Shown here one piece after another: positions 28,093 through 51,914 of a DNA stretch of 64,000 nucleotides. Both the position numbers and the translations under genes were made by a program. The DNA is taken from contig NC_053129.1 in assembly GCF_010015445.1 (NCBI RefSeq), forward strand, positions 16,016,749-16,080,748, read 5' to 3'. The stretch comes from Perca fluviatilis. Its lineage: Eukaryota; Chordata; Actinopteri; Perciformes; Percidae. The notes beneath the pieces are model-generated. The model was not told the origin of the DNA and searched no databases. It saw nothing but the letters and a program-made list of their open reading frames with translations. How positions within the stretch are numbered: position 1 is the first letter of the stretch; every line of letters begins with the position of its first letter.

Positions 28093-28262
28093 TTTATTTT
28101 TGGCATTTTCAGCCTTTTATTTTGACGGGAAAGCTGAAGACATGAAAGGGGAGAATGACATGCAGCAAAGGGCCGCTGGTGGAGTTGAACCCGGGGCCGC
28201 TGCGTCGAGGAGTAAACCTCTACATATGGGCGCCCACTCTACCAACTGAGCTATACAGGTGC
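28093..28262 (-). mobile_element. tRNA-derived SINE
   Basis: Read on the minus strand it starts GCACCTGTATAGCTCAGTTG, with box A TAGCTCAGTTGG and box B GGTTCAACTCC about 45 bp later, as in a tRNA gene. A non-tRNA body (TTTGCTGCATGTCATTC) and an A-rich tail follow. It does not end like a tRNA and has a tail, so it is a SINE and not a tRNA gene. The frame at 28040-28249 lies in it. Confidence 0.85.
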
Positions 28263-28388
28263 TTTACTTCTAACTAGAAATTCACACATTCTTCTGATTG
28301 TACTTTGAATTGTGATCATTGAGGCTTCCCTCTACCACTACACCTGATGTATTATTCCTCCATTCATCCAAATGAATTCCCATTTTAG

Positions 28389-28623
28389 GTATGACCTGCT
28401 GACAAACAAAGACAAAGAAAAACCATATGGACTCCTTTCAGTGGTGGTTAAAGACGCTGTGCTCGAAATACTGAAAAAACATTGCCTCCACACGGCTCTC
28501 ACAGACCGTTCTGTGAGATGCATGCAAGGCCGGACCGGCCATCAAAACAAAGAATACAGAAGCTCTCAATGCAACACACACAGAGGGAGTGTGACTTTAT
28601 TCTCTGCTATATCATTGTTCTGA
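28389..28623 (+). other. Unidentified open frame after a splice-acceptor-like site
   Basis: After CATTTTAG (ending 28388) the frame reads YDLLTNKDKEKPYGLLSVVV, then KDAVLEILKKHCLHTALTD, running to a stop at 28623. The first 45 codons look protein-like; the tail does not. No donor, partner exon or family could be recognised. It could be an exon, a decayed gene or chance. Confidence 0.2.
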
Positions 28624-29276
28624 ATATCAAGTACAGCCCATTGAACTAAAATTGTACCCTGCAAACAAGACTAAAGTTATGACATCTCACTCCAAACTAC
28701 ATATGTCAACCACGTGATGACGCCAGATGAAAAGTCATAGAATCATCGAACTAGGATTTTTTTTTCCTCTGGCGACCACGGACGAAGGACATTTTTCATT
28801 TGGCAAAAAATTGTGTTTAAACAGATGAATCCGTCAATGGTGCTCGAGAAGCAATGAAATGCTTTCCGTGCTCACTGAAACATCACTCGAGGTTCTGAAT
28901 GAGCAATTAGTTTGAAAAGCAAACCAAAAAGTGAATTTAGAGCTAATTTATAGCAAAAGAAAAATGTCAAACATAACACAGCTAGCACAACTTTGACAGT
29001 TGTCATGTCATTGTCTGTAGCCAAGCCATATTCAGAAGTGTATGTTTTGTTATTCCTTATGTTTTGTTATAACCAATTCCTTAGTTTCACCGGATAAACA
29101 ATCTGCCCATGAACCCCCCAAAATACTTATTCACATTAAATCAAGAACATACATAATTCAGTCACAAGTATTCAGTGATTAAAACCAATATTTTTTAATT
29201 ACAAATCACCTCAAACAACTTCAAATAAAACCAATGTTCCAAAGTCACAGAAAAAAGCTACAATCCTAAAATAGTT

Positions 29277-29329
<53 letters not shown>

Positions 29330-31619
29330 ATTACAGTGACTTGACACCAAAGCTATGCATGCAAAAAAACTGTACATGGCAGTATGTTCGTTCTACAATC
29401 TAGCTAGCACAACAACACCATCATAATAATAAAGTGTCCAAATAACAATGATTCAGATCTGTAAATTGCACCTGAACCCAAACAAAGCAAAAATAAACTC
29501 CAGCATCACTGCTAACACTTCTGGGAGAACATGGTCATTTTGTAAGGCATAAAATATCAACATTACAGACATCATCATCATCATCCTAATCTGTCTCACA
29601 TACAAACACTGTACAACATAAACACAGAAAAACATTGGTGTTGCCATCCAAAATACAGCAGTACTCTTAAAATAAAGGCATTTGGATAAGATAATGAAGA
29701 TATTTAAAACCTACAGGATTACAAAGAATCAGTGAATATGAAGTTTATGCATGAATAAATATATCATGAATTTATCATTCAATCCACATTTGCTGAATCC
29801 GTCCCATATTATAAGAGTTGTACTTTAAATAGCATTTTGTCAAATAGCCCGAGTTGAAGTTCATTCAGTTTGTTCAGCAGTAACTGAGCTTCCTACAAAC
29901 AGTGATTTCGATTTAGTGCCCCACTTTTCTTTAGTGTTGCGTCTGAAGCTATGCTGGTTTTATTAGTTTTGAAAAAGGCTCTTTGACTTTTGATAGGATA
30001 TTTTGCAGGGAAGTGAGCCAATGATACCGTGCATGAGAAAGCTGACGTGGCATCATGGCAAAGGCTTTGTTTGGATCCATAGTTCCAAGGCAATTTGTGT
30101 TAAATATTTTTAAATACTCTTGTACATAATAGAATTATCCATCTACACACCTTCCCACACTACACACATTCCCACAGTTATACTGAGGCCATATCATATA
30201 TTCTCCAACCTCCATTTCCAATATCTCACATACACATTAATACGGACACAATGTACACACCTAAATATTTCGGAATTTAATATTCTTGTAATCTGCTTGC
30301 GTGAATTTTTGACTTTACATGGACCAATGCGGCCTCAGACACAAACTCAATCACAGTAACTGTATCTTGGTCATAAGGAGCAGACAGGGTGATGACTATG
30401 CTTCCAGAGTGGCATAAAGGTAATTTGATACAATGTTCTAACAATGTGTAATATCCCTCTGACACTGATTTACACGTTTAAGAGGTGTGAAAAATGTAAA
30501 TCATTTTGCACACAGCCCTGTAATTTTAGGATGACACACATCTTGTGACCAGCTGGTGAGAGTCAGCGTGTTAAAGATGTGTTTGCTATTACAAAAAAAA
30601 CATTGCCTGAAAGGAAAATATTGTAGCTACAATAACTATAGGCTGATCGATTACCACAATTAAGTTCAAACCTACTGAGTATCAGATCCATTTACAGTTT
30701 GATCACATGCTCCAGTGGAAGACATGTTTTCTCCACATTCATGGCTTGAATGATTGTCAAATAAGTGATTTTTATATTTAGTGGCAAGGCAGCATGACTT
30801 TGTACCATGTGTAAACAGTAACACCTTAGAGAAGATGGAACATGTTTTATTCTGAGAGTTGATTAAGGTGAAACAAATTCACCTCTCAGTGAAGTACCCT
30901 ACAGTTACTCCTCAGAGCAGCGACGTGGTGTCTTTCAAACAGACCATGTTACAGTAAAACTCGGCAATAAATCCAGTAACATGATCTAAACCTGAAATAA
31001 ACTGCTTTAAGCGGAGCGACTGCTGCACCGGGCAGCCAATTCAGTGGCAGTGAAAACTGGTGACGCTGGTTTCGGGAAAAACTGTTATGTATGCAAAAAT
31101 ACAGAAATAAAGTTCGCATAGCAATATCTTAATTTTTCTAACACAGTCATTCCAACACATCTTCCTTTCTTCTACCTTTTCTCCTCCCTGGCATGTAGGA
31201 AACATTTAGTCTGGTCTAGTTTTGTTTTTTTTTTTTTTTTTTTTCTTTTTAACAGATTTATGTTTTTTTCAAAAAGATTAAATAAAAAATATCAAAAGAC
31301 AGAATAAAAAGAAAATAAATCACTCTTATATAGTAATTACTCAACAACACATTGTTTTTTTGATGAGATTTGGTCTCTTTTTCCTTGTCCTTATCCCTAA
31401 ACTTAAATGTGGTCTCAACCAGTCAGCAGAGTGCAACCAGAAGCAGTCAGCTGATTCTTTCCTTATTTATTTCCCTGTGTGGCTAATTTATTTGAACGTC
31501 TCTGCTTTTCTCTTTGGTCCGGCATTTGAAAGACAAACCGCCATAGGTCATCACAAAGACAAAGGCCACCAGCAGCCACTGTCCACGTGATCTATCAGCA
31601 GACATAAAGGCAACTTCTC
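28624..31619. other. Gene-free stretch, probably including the stum 3' UTR
   Basis: AT-rich sequence downstream (minus strand) of the stum stop at 31620. Several TTTATT motifs (AATAAA on the minus strand), for example near 31486 and 30846, could end the stum transcript. A GT microsatellite lies at 29280-29326. Nothing else is recognised. Confidence 0.5.
29280..29326. repeat. (GT)n microsatellite
   Basis: About 23 GT units. Confidence 0.95.
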
Positions 31620-44382
<12,763 letters not shown>

Positions 44383-45872
44383 CTCGCCGTGTCTCTTTTC
44401 CTCTTTCTGGTTTATTAGCTCTGAAAACAGCTGGTAATATGCAGGTAAACTAGTTGAGGGTATTTTGAAGGTTTCTACAAAAGGATTTGAATATTTTTTC
44501 CTCTCAGTTACTCTCCCTCTAGACTAAGAAGTAGAAGCCGAAAATAATCAATCTTGATTCAGTGTATCCTTTGAGAATTGGATACAATATTTATCAGTAC
44601 ATATCAACAGTTGGCTCACAAGTCACCACTTATGTCACATTCACTAGCAAATAAGTAACAACTAAAAGGAGTGTAATTCTATGGTAAATTGGTTGAAGAA
44701 AATCATCTTATGTCCATAGCCACAATACCATAAATGTTTAAATCTCTCAATGAAATATCCTGTAATATTATCCCAAAGTGAACTTTAAAAACCTTTAGAC
44801 TGATCCAGCTGTTGAAGTCTCAAGAAGTCATAAGTAAAGCAAGACTTTTTCTTGGTGAAAAATCTCTTCAAGACTGTTGACTTCTCCTCAATTCCCTTTA
44901 AGTCCTCAAAAGTGGGCACAGTGTCTCATCAGAGGTCACTGATATCTGTCATGTGTTTCCATGTCCAACATGTTCTTAAGAAATGTTGACTAAATGACAG
45001 TTCCTCTTTAAAAAATGTTGAAAAGAAATCCTCGAAAGATGTGTAGCTCTTTTCAGTAATTTCACTTCCTTTTTTTTTCTTTCTTTCTGTCAAATCACGC
45101 TCAACCCACACACCTCTCAAAGACAAAGAGAAAGTGCACACACAAGCCCCCTTTTTCTACTACTTCTCTCTCCTTCTCTCTCTCCCTGTCTCTCTCTGCC
45201 TCTGCTCCCCATCCTCTCCCTTTATTTAAAGGAACAGTGCACCACTCTATTTTATTTTACTGTTCGAGAAGATCACATTCAACAAGCTCTCATTGAGTGC
45301 ATCTGAATTGAATAAGAGATTAATGGCATAAATGCATTCAACTGTTATTCAAATTATTCCTGTATGGGATGAGAGACCTTTGAAAATGTTTTCTATAGTG
45401 TAATGCTGTGAGATTATAGTTCTGTTTGTTTCATTTCTTTAATTCATTTACAAGAAATTTAAGTGAGCAGAAAGGGATGATGGCCTAGATAAAAGAAGCA
45501 TCAGCAAATGTCCCCATTCTGTCGTAATTGCTCATGATAATATAATATGATACAGCATGTTTTCAAATTCATGCTTTGCACGAATATATAACCATGAATA
45601 TAGACAGACAGGTTTGGATGCATTATTCATGCAACCAAATCCCCTAAAGACCATATTTTTCTATCCCCTCATCCCCCCTCCTTCGACCCCTACTGTAACT
45701 GTGACTTTTGATTTAATTCTCTCTATTTCACTTTTTTACCTCTTCTTTTTCTTCCTCACCTCTTCTCCACTCTGTCAGGATGAGCTCCACTTCATCACAA
45801 CTGGCAAAAACACAAAGAAAATCAGTGCAACCCTGAAATTATTCTCTGCCTCTGTTTGTGGGTGTGTGTGTT

Positions 45873-45874
<2 letters not shown>

Positions 45875-45914
<40 letters not shown>
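45875..45914. repeat. (TC)n microsatellite
   Basis: About 20 CT units in a pyrimidine-rich stretch; a shorter one is at 46055-46077. Confidence 0.95.
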
Positions 45915-45916
<2 letters not shown>

Positions 45917-46453
45917 CAATCTCATCTTCTTCTCTTTCCCTCTCTCTATTTGGTCTCTTAGCAACCCAGGAAGCTGTAGGTAATTAGACGGAAGATATTT
46001 ATCTCAAGGTTTTTAGTCCCTTCTCTATCTCCCCCCTCCTCTCTTTCTCATCTGCCTCTCTCTCTCTCTCTCTCTCTTAATTTCTGTTCAATTCCCACTT
46101 TTAATTTCCTTTTAATCTTTACAAAAGACAGCCGCCATAGAAGGTGGTTTTACTTCTTTTTGTCATTCAAAGCAGCATGCATTATCATGTGTCTGACGGT
46201 GAAGGACTCTGAGAGAAATCCGGACCGCTGAACTCAATCATCATTGGATTGTTCAGCCAAAGGCATGCAGTGTCATGTGCTGATGCTTATTACCATGACA
46301 ACGTGATTGGAAAAGTTATACGGCGACCGTCTTAAAGTGACATTTTGGTTTTGAGATTTACACCAGTTACTCAGAAATGTACCTCTGTTGGATTTGTTAG
46401 ATACAGTCTAATGTCCCCTTTCAGCACTTAAAAGTGAGCATTGTAATAACCTA

Positions 46454-46455
<2 letters not shown>

Positions 46456-46539
<84 letters not shown>
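46456..46539. repeat. (TG)n microsatellite
   Basis: About 42 perfect TG units. The 157-codon minus frame across this area is a product of TG and AT repeats. Confidence 0.97.
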
Positions 46540-46540
<1 letters not shown>

Positions 46541-46688
46541 ATGTGCATGTGCATGTCTGCAAGCCATATTCAACAGGTTGTAATATGAAATGTAACTGTT
46601 GCTCTTAGGTCTGTAAATTGTTTTGTTTTTTTGTTGACCGTTGCATGCATCTGCAGCAGACCCTGGAGTATGTGCATGTGTATGTGCC

Positions 46689-46721
<33 letters not shown>

Positions 46722-46758
46722 GTGTACCATCTGTCAGGAAAAGCTGATATCACACACC

Positions 46759-46759
<1 letters not shown>

Positions 46760-46825
<66 letters not shown>
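46760..46825. repeat. (AT)n microsatellite
   Basis: About 33 AT units, preceded by a short TG/TA run at 46690-46720. Confidence 0.97.
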
Positions 46826-46826
<1 letters not shown>

Positions 46827-47307
46827 TTATGTGTGTTCATATGTGTATGTGCTGCTGATGACATCCCATTGTGTCCCTCACCCTTGACTGGATCATCCCC
46901 ACAATGAATGTTCTGTTCACACACTCTTTTTCTCTCGCCTCTCTTTTACAGTCACAGCTGACGCTCGCTGGCTTTTATGTTTCTCTGTTCTACCTTCTCT
47001 TCATTTCTCTCCCATAACAACACATGAATCCCCTGAAAGAGTGTATCACAGCATTTTTTATAAACAGACATTATTTGATTATTAATTATTTGATTATTGA
47101 TTATTTGGCTCAACATCATCTGAGCTTTTTTAGTTCAAGCTCACTGGCTCATTATTTTGTGGCTTTAGTGATCATTAGATGGGTTTGTGTATCACCACAT
47201 CTGAAAAAAATACCAAATATATCTTGGTTGACACGCACACAAACACATTTCTGTAGAGAAAGTAATAGTCCTTCCTATAACTAAAACTGATACTTTAGGG
47301 CTGTGAA

Positions 47308-48558
47308 AAATAAGTGGTGGAAAATAACAAGTACATTTACTATTGTAAGTAAGTACCACTATACTTATTGTAATATACAGAGTTTTTTTTATTTCATGTG
47401 AGTATTTCTATTTCATCCATTTACTTTTACTGGTAAGCTTATATATGATGAATTATAGATTAATCACAACACGGCAGAGTCTAGTTGGAGCCCTTTATCA
47501 CATTTCAGATGTTTATGAATTGTTATTAGTTCCACTAATGAGACATGTCCTCTCTAAACCTTTCAGATGGTGTCATTTAAATAACTGCTCAAAGCCCAAT
47601 CAGGTTAAAATGATCTATTATTTGACAACAAAGCAGAGCTTACAGAAAAATCTAAAAGAAATTACTAATGTGGCCCTTGGGTGGGCCCTGACCCCTAGGT
47701 TAGGAACCACTGTAGGTCTACAAAACTACCTAACTTTTTTTTAAGTAACTGGTTCCAAAATTAAAATGCTATCGATGGATTGTTGCATGTATTAACACAA
47801 TCTAATAATGTCATATATTATATATGATATGAAATCACTCACAGAATCAGGGCTTAAACTAGCCTGGTCCTACCAGACTCTCATACACTTCATTTGTACA
47901 GAGAGTGTTAACTTCCTTGAAGGCGGGTATTTTGTTGAAGTTTAAAACTATTGGATCTGCCCAGAGCCACTCTGGATCTGCCATAACCAATCGCTAACAT
48001 TTGGTCGTGACTTCGGCTTAGCATCGCTAGCGTTAGCCTTAGCCAACTCCTTCACCACTAATGGAGCAAGCTGGAAAATCTAACTTTTCCCGAACACTGT
48101 GGGGAGGAGGGCCACAACATCATGGCCACCAACACAACTCAAATATTGTTCTTGCTTGGGCTTTAACTTCTGGATATTCAGCAGCGTTGCCACAATGGAC
48201 CGAATGGCTTCGCTCGCATCTTTCTCCGCCGCCATTACGGAACTCACCGACGGTTACCGAACCTCAACGTCATCGTTCTCAGACACTCCCTCTGTTTGCC
48301 GATTGGACCGGTAAAGATTTGACCGGAGAAAACCCAAGAATATACCGCAAACCCAGATGGTGTACTGAAGGAAAATGAAAATTGAGCGGAAGTACGTAGG
48401 AGGGCGGAGCCAGGCTAGGCTTAAACTACATTTTGCTGATAATGCTTTTACTTAAGTAGGATTTTTTAATGAATGACTTTTACTTGTAATGAAGTATTTA
48501 TACACGTATGTGCAGTACTGGTATTTTTACCAAAGTAAAGGATCTTCTTCCATCACTG
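47308..48558. mobile_element. GTGGTGGAAA...TTCCATCACTGG repeat, split by a later insertion
   Basis: The left part begins GTGGTGGAAAATAACAAGTA and the right part ends GATCTTCTTCCATCACTGG. These are the two ends of a repeat common in spiny-rayed fish, whose internal parts are AGTA/TACTT-rich. The element at 47860-48417 sits inside it. Its own target duplication was not resolved. Confidence 0.65.
47860..48417. mobile_element. Inverted-repeat element with TAGCCTGG ends and 9-bp duplication, nested
   Basis: The ends TAGCCTGGTCC and GGAGCCAGGCTA mirror each other. GGCTTAAAC is duplicated exactly at 47851-47859 and 48418-48426. A 9-bp duplication fits Merlin- or Mutator-like transposition better than hAT, though ambiguity at the ends allows 8-10. 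It is 558 bp long. The 105-codon frame within has no transposase motif. Confidence 0.85.
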
Positions 48559-48967
48559 GTGACTGTAAAAACCTCTGGCTGCTTGCTTGTGTCCTCATTT
48601 CTTTTAGCTACAGGTAGGTCACGCTGACAGACTAATTTAATAGGACATCTCGCATTCCCTTCGTTGTCTCATGAATAAGTATATTCACCAAACCAACAGC
48701 AAATCCAAAGTGTTTAAGTGAGACATGGTGGCTTTTAACATGATTGTTGATGATTGTTGATTTACAATAGCAAAAAAAGCACTTGAGCTCCTCCATCTCC
48801 CGCCTGATTTATTTCCCTCATTAATATGCAAAGCTATGCAGCAAGGTTTTCTAGAATCTAATTAGACCATCTCCTTCAATGGGTCACCGGTTGTGTGAGT
48901 GTAAAGCTCCTAAGATTGTGTATGTTCACAAGCATATATGGGTATATGGGTAATCTGGGTTTGAAAC
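48559..48967. other. Intergenic, no feature recognised
   Basis: Anonymous AT-rich sequence between a repeat and a GC-rich patch. Confidence 0.5.
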
Positions 48968-49092
48968 TATTTAAAGAAAAGCGCGCGCTGTGGCGTCACC
49001 ACATTGACGTCATTTAAGGCGTCGTTCTGGGACAGGAAGATAATTTTTTCGGGTCAATTTGTCTTGAAATGTCGAGGAAGTCGAACAAAGTA
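48968..49092 (+). promoter_or_regulatory. Possible promoter with CRE site and short first coding exon
   Basis: TATTTAAAG, then AAGCGCGCGC and a full CRE-like TTGACGTCATTT near 49003-49014, followed by ATGTCGAGGAAGTCGAACAAA and a GTAAGA donor at 49090-49095. The order TATA-like, CRE, ATG, donor is that of a small first exon (MSRKSNK). No second exon or family was found, so this is only a suggestion. Confidence 0.2.
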
Positions 49093-49609
49093 AGAGCACT
49101 GGGAGTTAAACTCAAAGTGTGTTTAATTTTAGCATTGACCCCCAGACAGAAGCCATCTGGGAGGGCTTTAAGTTGTTACATTTGACTTGGTACATAACTC
49201 CAATATTACACATGGTTTAGCTGATAAAAAACTGAGTTGAGATACATCAAACATGCTCTCACTGAGCTGCTGTTCTCATGAGTGCAATTAACATTAGATT
49301 AAACAATTCCTCATTCTTGCTGCAGTCGACATAGAGCAATAAAAAAACATGGCTTTGGAAACTAATATGAAACATTTAAAAGTATAGAATGTCAGAGAGA
49401 AGAGAAAAGAGAGAAGAACGACATCTGCTGGTCACAGAGGTGCATCACACAAACTGCAAATTAGAGTGCCTGAAGTCTCTCTTGCAGGGACCCACTTACC
49501 TGAAAGAGAGACAGACAGGGACCCCCATCTACATGCATTGTATACAATTTAGTTGCATATTAAACTAGGCCAAGGGCAAGGATGCTTACCGTGGACCTAT
49601 TAAAAGATA

Positions 49610-49654
49610 GGCATAAACAATCACATTAAAGAGTTAAATGTGATTGTTTATGCC
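49610..49654. other. Perfect 18-bp hairpin with a 9-nt loop
   Basis: GGCATAAACAATCACATT at 49610-49627 is the exact reverse complement of 49637-49654. It lies about 300 bp beyond the probable chemokine polyadenylation signal. It may be a tiny foldback remnant or a stem in a transcript; the stem is short for a microRNA precursor. Confidence 0.8.
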
Positions 49655-49951
49655 AAGCCTGTGGTACACAGCTGAGTTTCCTGTGGCTTTCACTGCCAGA
49701 AACCACATCAACTCTAAAGTGTCACTACTGTTTAACAGCCTTTTAAACAATAGTGAAGAATTTCATTATTTCTGATCAAAGTTTGTCTTACATGGTGAAT
49801 TAAAACAAAGAGAAATTAAGGCAATAATGTACGATTTAAAAAAACAAAAACTTATTATATCAGAAAACAATATTTATATACATCAATTGAAACCACATTT
49901 GAACCCACAAAAGAACAGATAATGAAAAAAGAAGTCATTTGAGGATTTATA

Positions 49952-49957
49952 TTTATT
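49952..49957 (-). terminator. Polyadenylation signal of the CC chemokine gene
   Basis: AATAAA on the minus strand, 105 nt past the stop codon, the first such signal downstream. Confidence 0.6.
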
Positions 49958-50061
49958 TTTAAGCTAATAGAAAACCTTTAAAAATAGAGAAAGTTATGAA
50001 GCTAAATCACTTGGGCTCGGCTCAATGAGCTGTTAAGTGTGGTGTTAAACCACACATTGGG

Positions 50062-50158
50062 TCAGTTGGATGGGAGCCTGTCTTTGGCCTTGATGAGGTT
50101 CTTGACCCACAGCAGAGATGGGTCGGCACACATTTGAGCACCACTCTTCATCGTAAAG
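50062..50158 (-). CDS. Chemokine exon 3 (C-terminal helix)
   Basis: Completes a split Phe codon and encodes FTMKSGAQMCADPSLLWVKN then LIKAKDRLPSN. The WVKNLI part is the C-terminal amphipathic helix of chemokines. The acceptor is CTCTTTTTTAG. Confidence 0.95.
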
Positions 50159-51475
50159 CTAAAAAAGAGACAAAGATTGTTGATGCAGGTTTCAGTATCA
50201 ATTATTTTGTAATGGATAGTGTGGTGTTTTTTATTTCCAATAAACGTATCAACATTTGAACTTATATTGTGCATTTTTTACCATTTGTTGTTTATATGTA
50301 AATCTATATTCATACTTACATGCTTGTACGTACAGTATGTTTGTGTTTGCTTACATTTCTGTATGTCTACACGTGAATCTTCCTGTGTATTTGTTCTCGG
50401 CACTGTGCATGAATATAGCTACTAAGAATTTTTTAAATTTTTTGTATATTTAAACATATAAGGTCAACATAAGGTGATTCTGAATTTGATTTTGAACTTG
50501 TAAAGTTGAAGTTTTATAACAGGAGATAAGAAACTCACAAGACACCATCCATTGAACACCGCTTGTCTGTGTATTCGTAGCGCAGCACCCGGTCTGTACG
50601 CAGCCTTGAAGAGATAAACTGAAAACAGCACTCATTTGGACCAAAACTGCCTGGGAAATCAAAAAAAGAAACCAAAATGACATCAACATAGAGAGAGACT
50701 ACGTGGTATTCTACACAAAACCATTATATCGACATAAAATGTGCACATTTACCCTATAAATAACAATGCAGCTGCAACCTGCTGAGCAAGGCTGGCATTT
50801 GATTCTGATATGATTCAACAATTTGCTAAGTAACAAAAACAGTTAAATAATGTAAATGCTCTTAACTTATAACTTATATAAAGCTTATTCACTTATATAA
50901 AGCTACTGTAAATTGTCATCACATCTTTTTATTTGTTAAATGAGTGACTGTTGATAATGTTTTCATTTACGAGATGCTTTAACTTGTGCGGTCTTCCCGT
51001 CGACGTTTTTGACGCCTTTTTTCACTGTTTGTTTTAGCTTTTTCCAATGTTTTAAATTATAAATTTTTTCTTTTTACATTTTCAGCGCTTATTTCTACGT
51101 CCCATATTTTCTGATATAAAACAAAAATTGAAAACGGGTCAATTTGACCCTAAGTCAATACAAGGGTTAAGACCTTTCTGCTCCAAACACTCCAAAATGA
51201 GACAGTGTAACCCTTATTAGGCTGACTTAACTGAGTAGCTTTTGTTTGTTTTAATCTCTTTTTTTAAATTATGGAACTGTATCATTGATTACTTTGGCCT
51301 GTTATCAGATAAGATAACACTGAATTGGTCCCCAAGAGAGATATTACTGTAAGAAATTATTACAGTGACCTAAGGATAGATTTGACAGCTTACCTTGATG
51401 TGCCAGGACAGCAAGAGATGAGAAAAGTAAGGCACAGGTCACCAGAATGACGGGGTTCTTCATCATCATCATCAT
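50062..51475 (-). CDS. CC-type chemokine, 96 residues
   Basis: Three exons on the minus strand (51394-51475, 50539-50650, 50062-50158) join with phase 1 and phase 2 introns, the usual CC chemokine gene structure. The product has a secretion signal (VILVTCALLFSSLAVLA), then GSFGPNECCFQFISSRL with adjacent C35-C36, C59 and C75, and VFFTMKSGAQMCADPSLLWV, the conserved beta-strand 3 to C-terminal helix region. CC chemokines are secreted attractants for leukocytes that act through G-protein-coupled receptors. Which fish CCL lineage this is cannot be told from sequence alone; it resembles the inflammatory MIP/MCP-like group. It is a complete gene with no breaks. It lies about 5.7 kb upstream of stum on the same strand, with no sign of co-regulation. 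Confidence 0.95.
50539..50650 (-). CDS. Chemokine exon 2 (CC motif)
   Basis: Encodes SFGPNECCFQFISSRLRTDR then VLRYEYTDKRCSMDGV. It carries the CC pair and the third cysteine. The acceptor is TTTGATTTCCCAG and the donor GTGAGT. Confidence 0.96.
50990..51170. repeat. Repeat with ...GGGTCAATTTGACCC...AAGGGTTAA end, between chemokine exons 1 and 2
   Basis: Ends GAAAACGGGTCAATTTGACC then TACAAGGGTTAA, the mirror image of the start at 40402. It sits in intron 1 of the chemokine gene. Confidence 0.65.
51394..51475 (-). CDS. Chemokine exon 1 (signal peptide)
   Basis: Starts with five ATG codons in a row (51475-51461), so the true start is not settled; the first has an A at -3. The rest, KNPVILVTCALLFSSLAVLA, is a clear signal peptide. 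It ends in phase 1 before GTAAGC. Confidence 0.93.
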
Positions 51476-51553
51476 CTTGATTGGCTTCTGTTGTTTATGT
51501 TGTTTTCTTAAAGGTGTCTGTCTCCTTTCTGTTCGCTTTACTCATAGCCCCTC

Positions 51554-51564
51554 ACTTTTATTAT
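51554..51564 (-). promoter_or_regulatory. TATA-like box of the chemokine gene
   Basis: ATAATAAAAG on the minus strand, about 80 bp before the start codon. A TG microsatellite begins just upstream at 51571. The short 5' UTR this implies is normal for chemokine genes. Confidence 0.45.
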
Positions 51565-51568
51565 GCTG

Positions 51569-51570
<2 letters not shown>

Positions 51571-51631
<61 letters not shown>
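51571..51631. repeat. (TG)n microsatellite in the chemokine promoter
   Basis: About 30 TG units directly upstream of the TATA-like box. A second, larger one follows at 51833-51910. Confidence 0.96.
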
Positions 51632-51633
<2 letters not shown>

Positions 51634-51829
51634 CCATGACACAATAAAAGACCATACTTGAAACTACCCAATAAGCAAACAAAATGCGGTCATGTGGTCA
51701 ACACTTCTCAGTAAAAAGAGAGACTGGGGGAAGAACAGTGAGGGGCGGAGGACAGAGGACGTTGTGGGTGAGAGCAGCTTCTCAGAATCTATGAAATAGA
51801 AAACATATCCCCACCTCAGCAATTTTGCA

Positions 51830-51832
<3 letters not shown>

Positions 51833-51910
<78 letters not shown>
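51833..51910. repeat. (GT)n microsatellite
   Basis: About 39 GT units, some 360 bp upstream of the chemokine start codon. Confidence 0.96.

Positions 51911-51914
<4 letters not shown>

Larger units (their letters stand above)
44383..47300. other. Intergenic, stum upstream region with simple repeats
   Basis: The stum 5' UTR and promoter must lie in the first part, but no TATA box or CpG island was recognised. Pyrimidine-rich tracts at 45060-45240, a TC repeat at 45875-45914, TG repeats at 46456-46539 and an AT repeat at 46760-46825 are the visible content. Confidence 0.5.

Noticed and set aside
28093..28262. Possible tRNA gene (good A and B boxes)
   Set aside because: No proper acceptor stem, and it runs into a SINE body with an A-rich tail, so it is a tRNA-derived SINE.
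48061..48378. 105-codon frame beginning MEQAGKSNFSR
   Set aside because: It lies entirely inside the 558-bp mobile element, other copies of which occur in the window.
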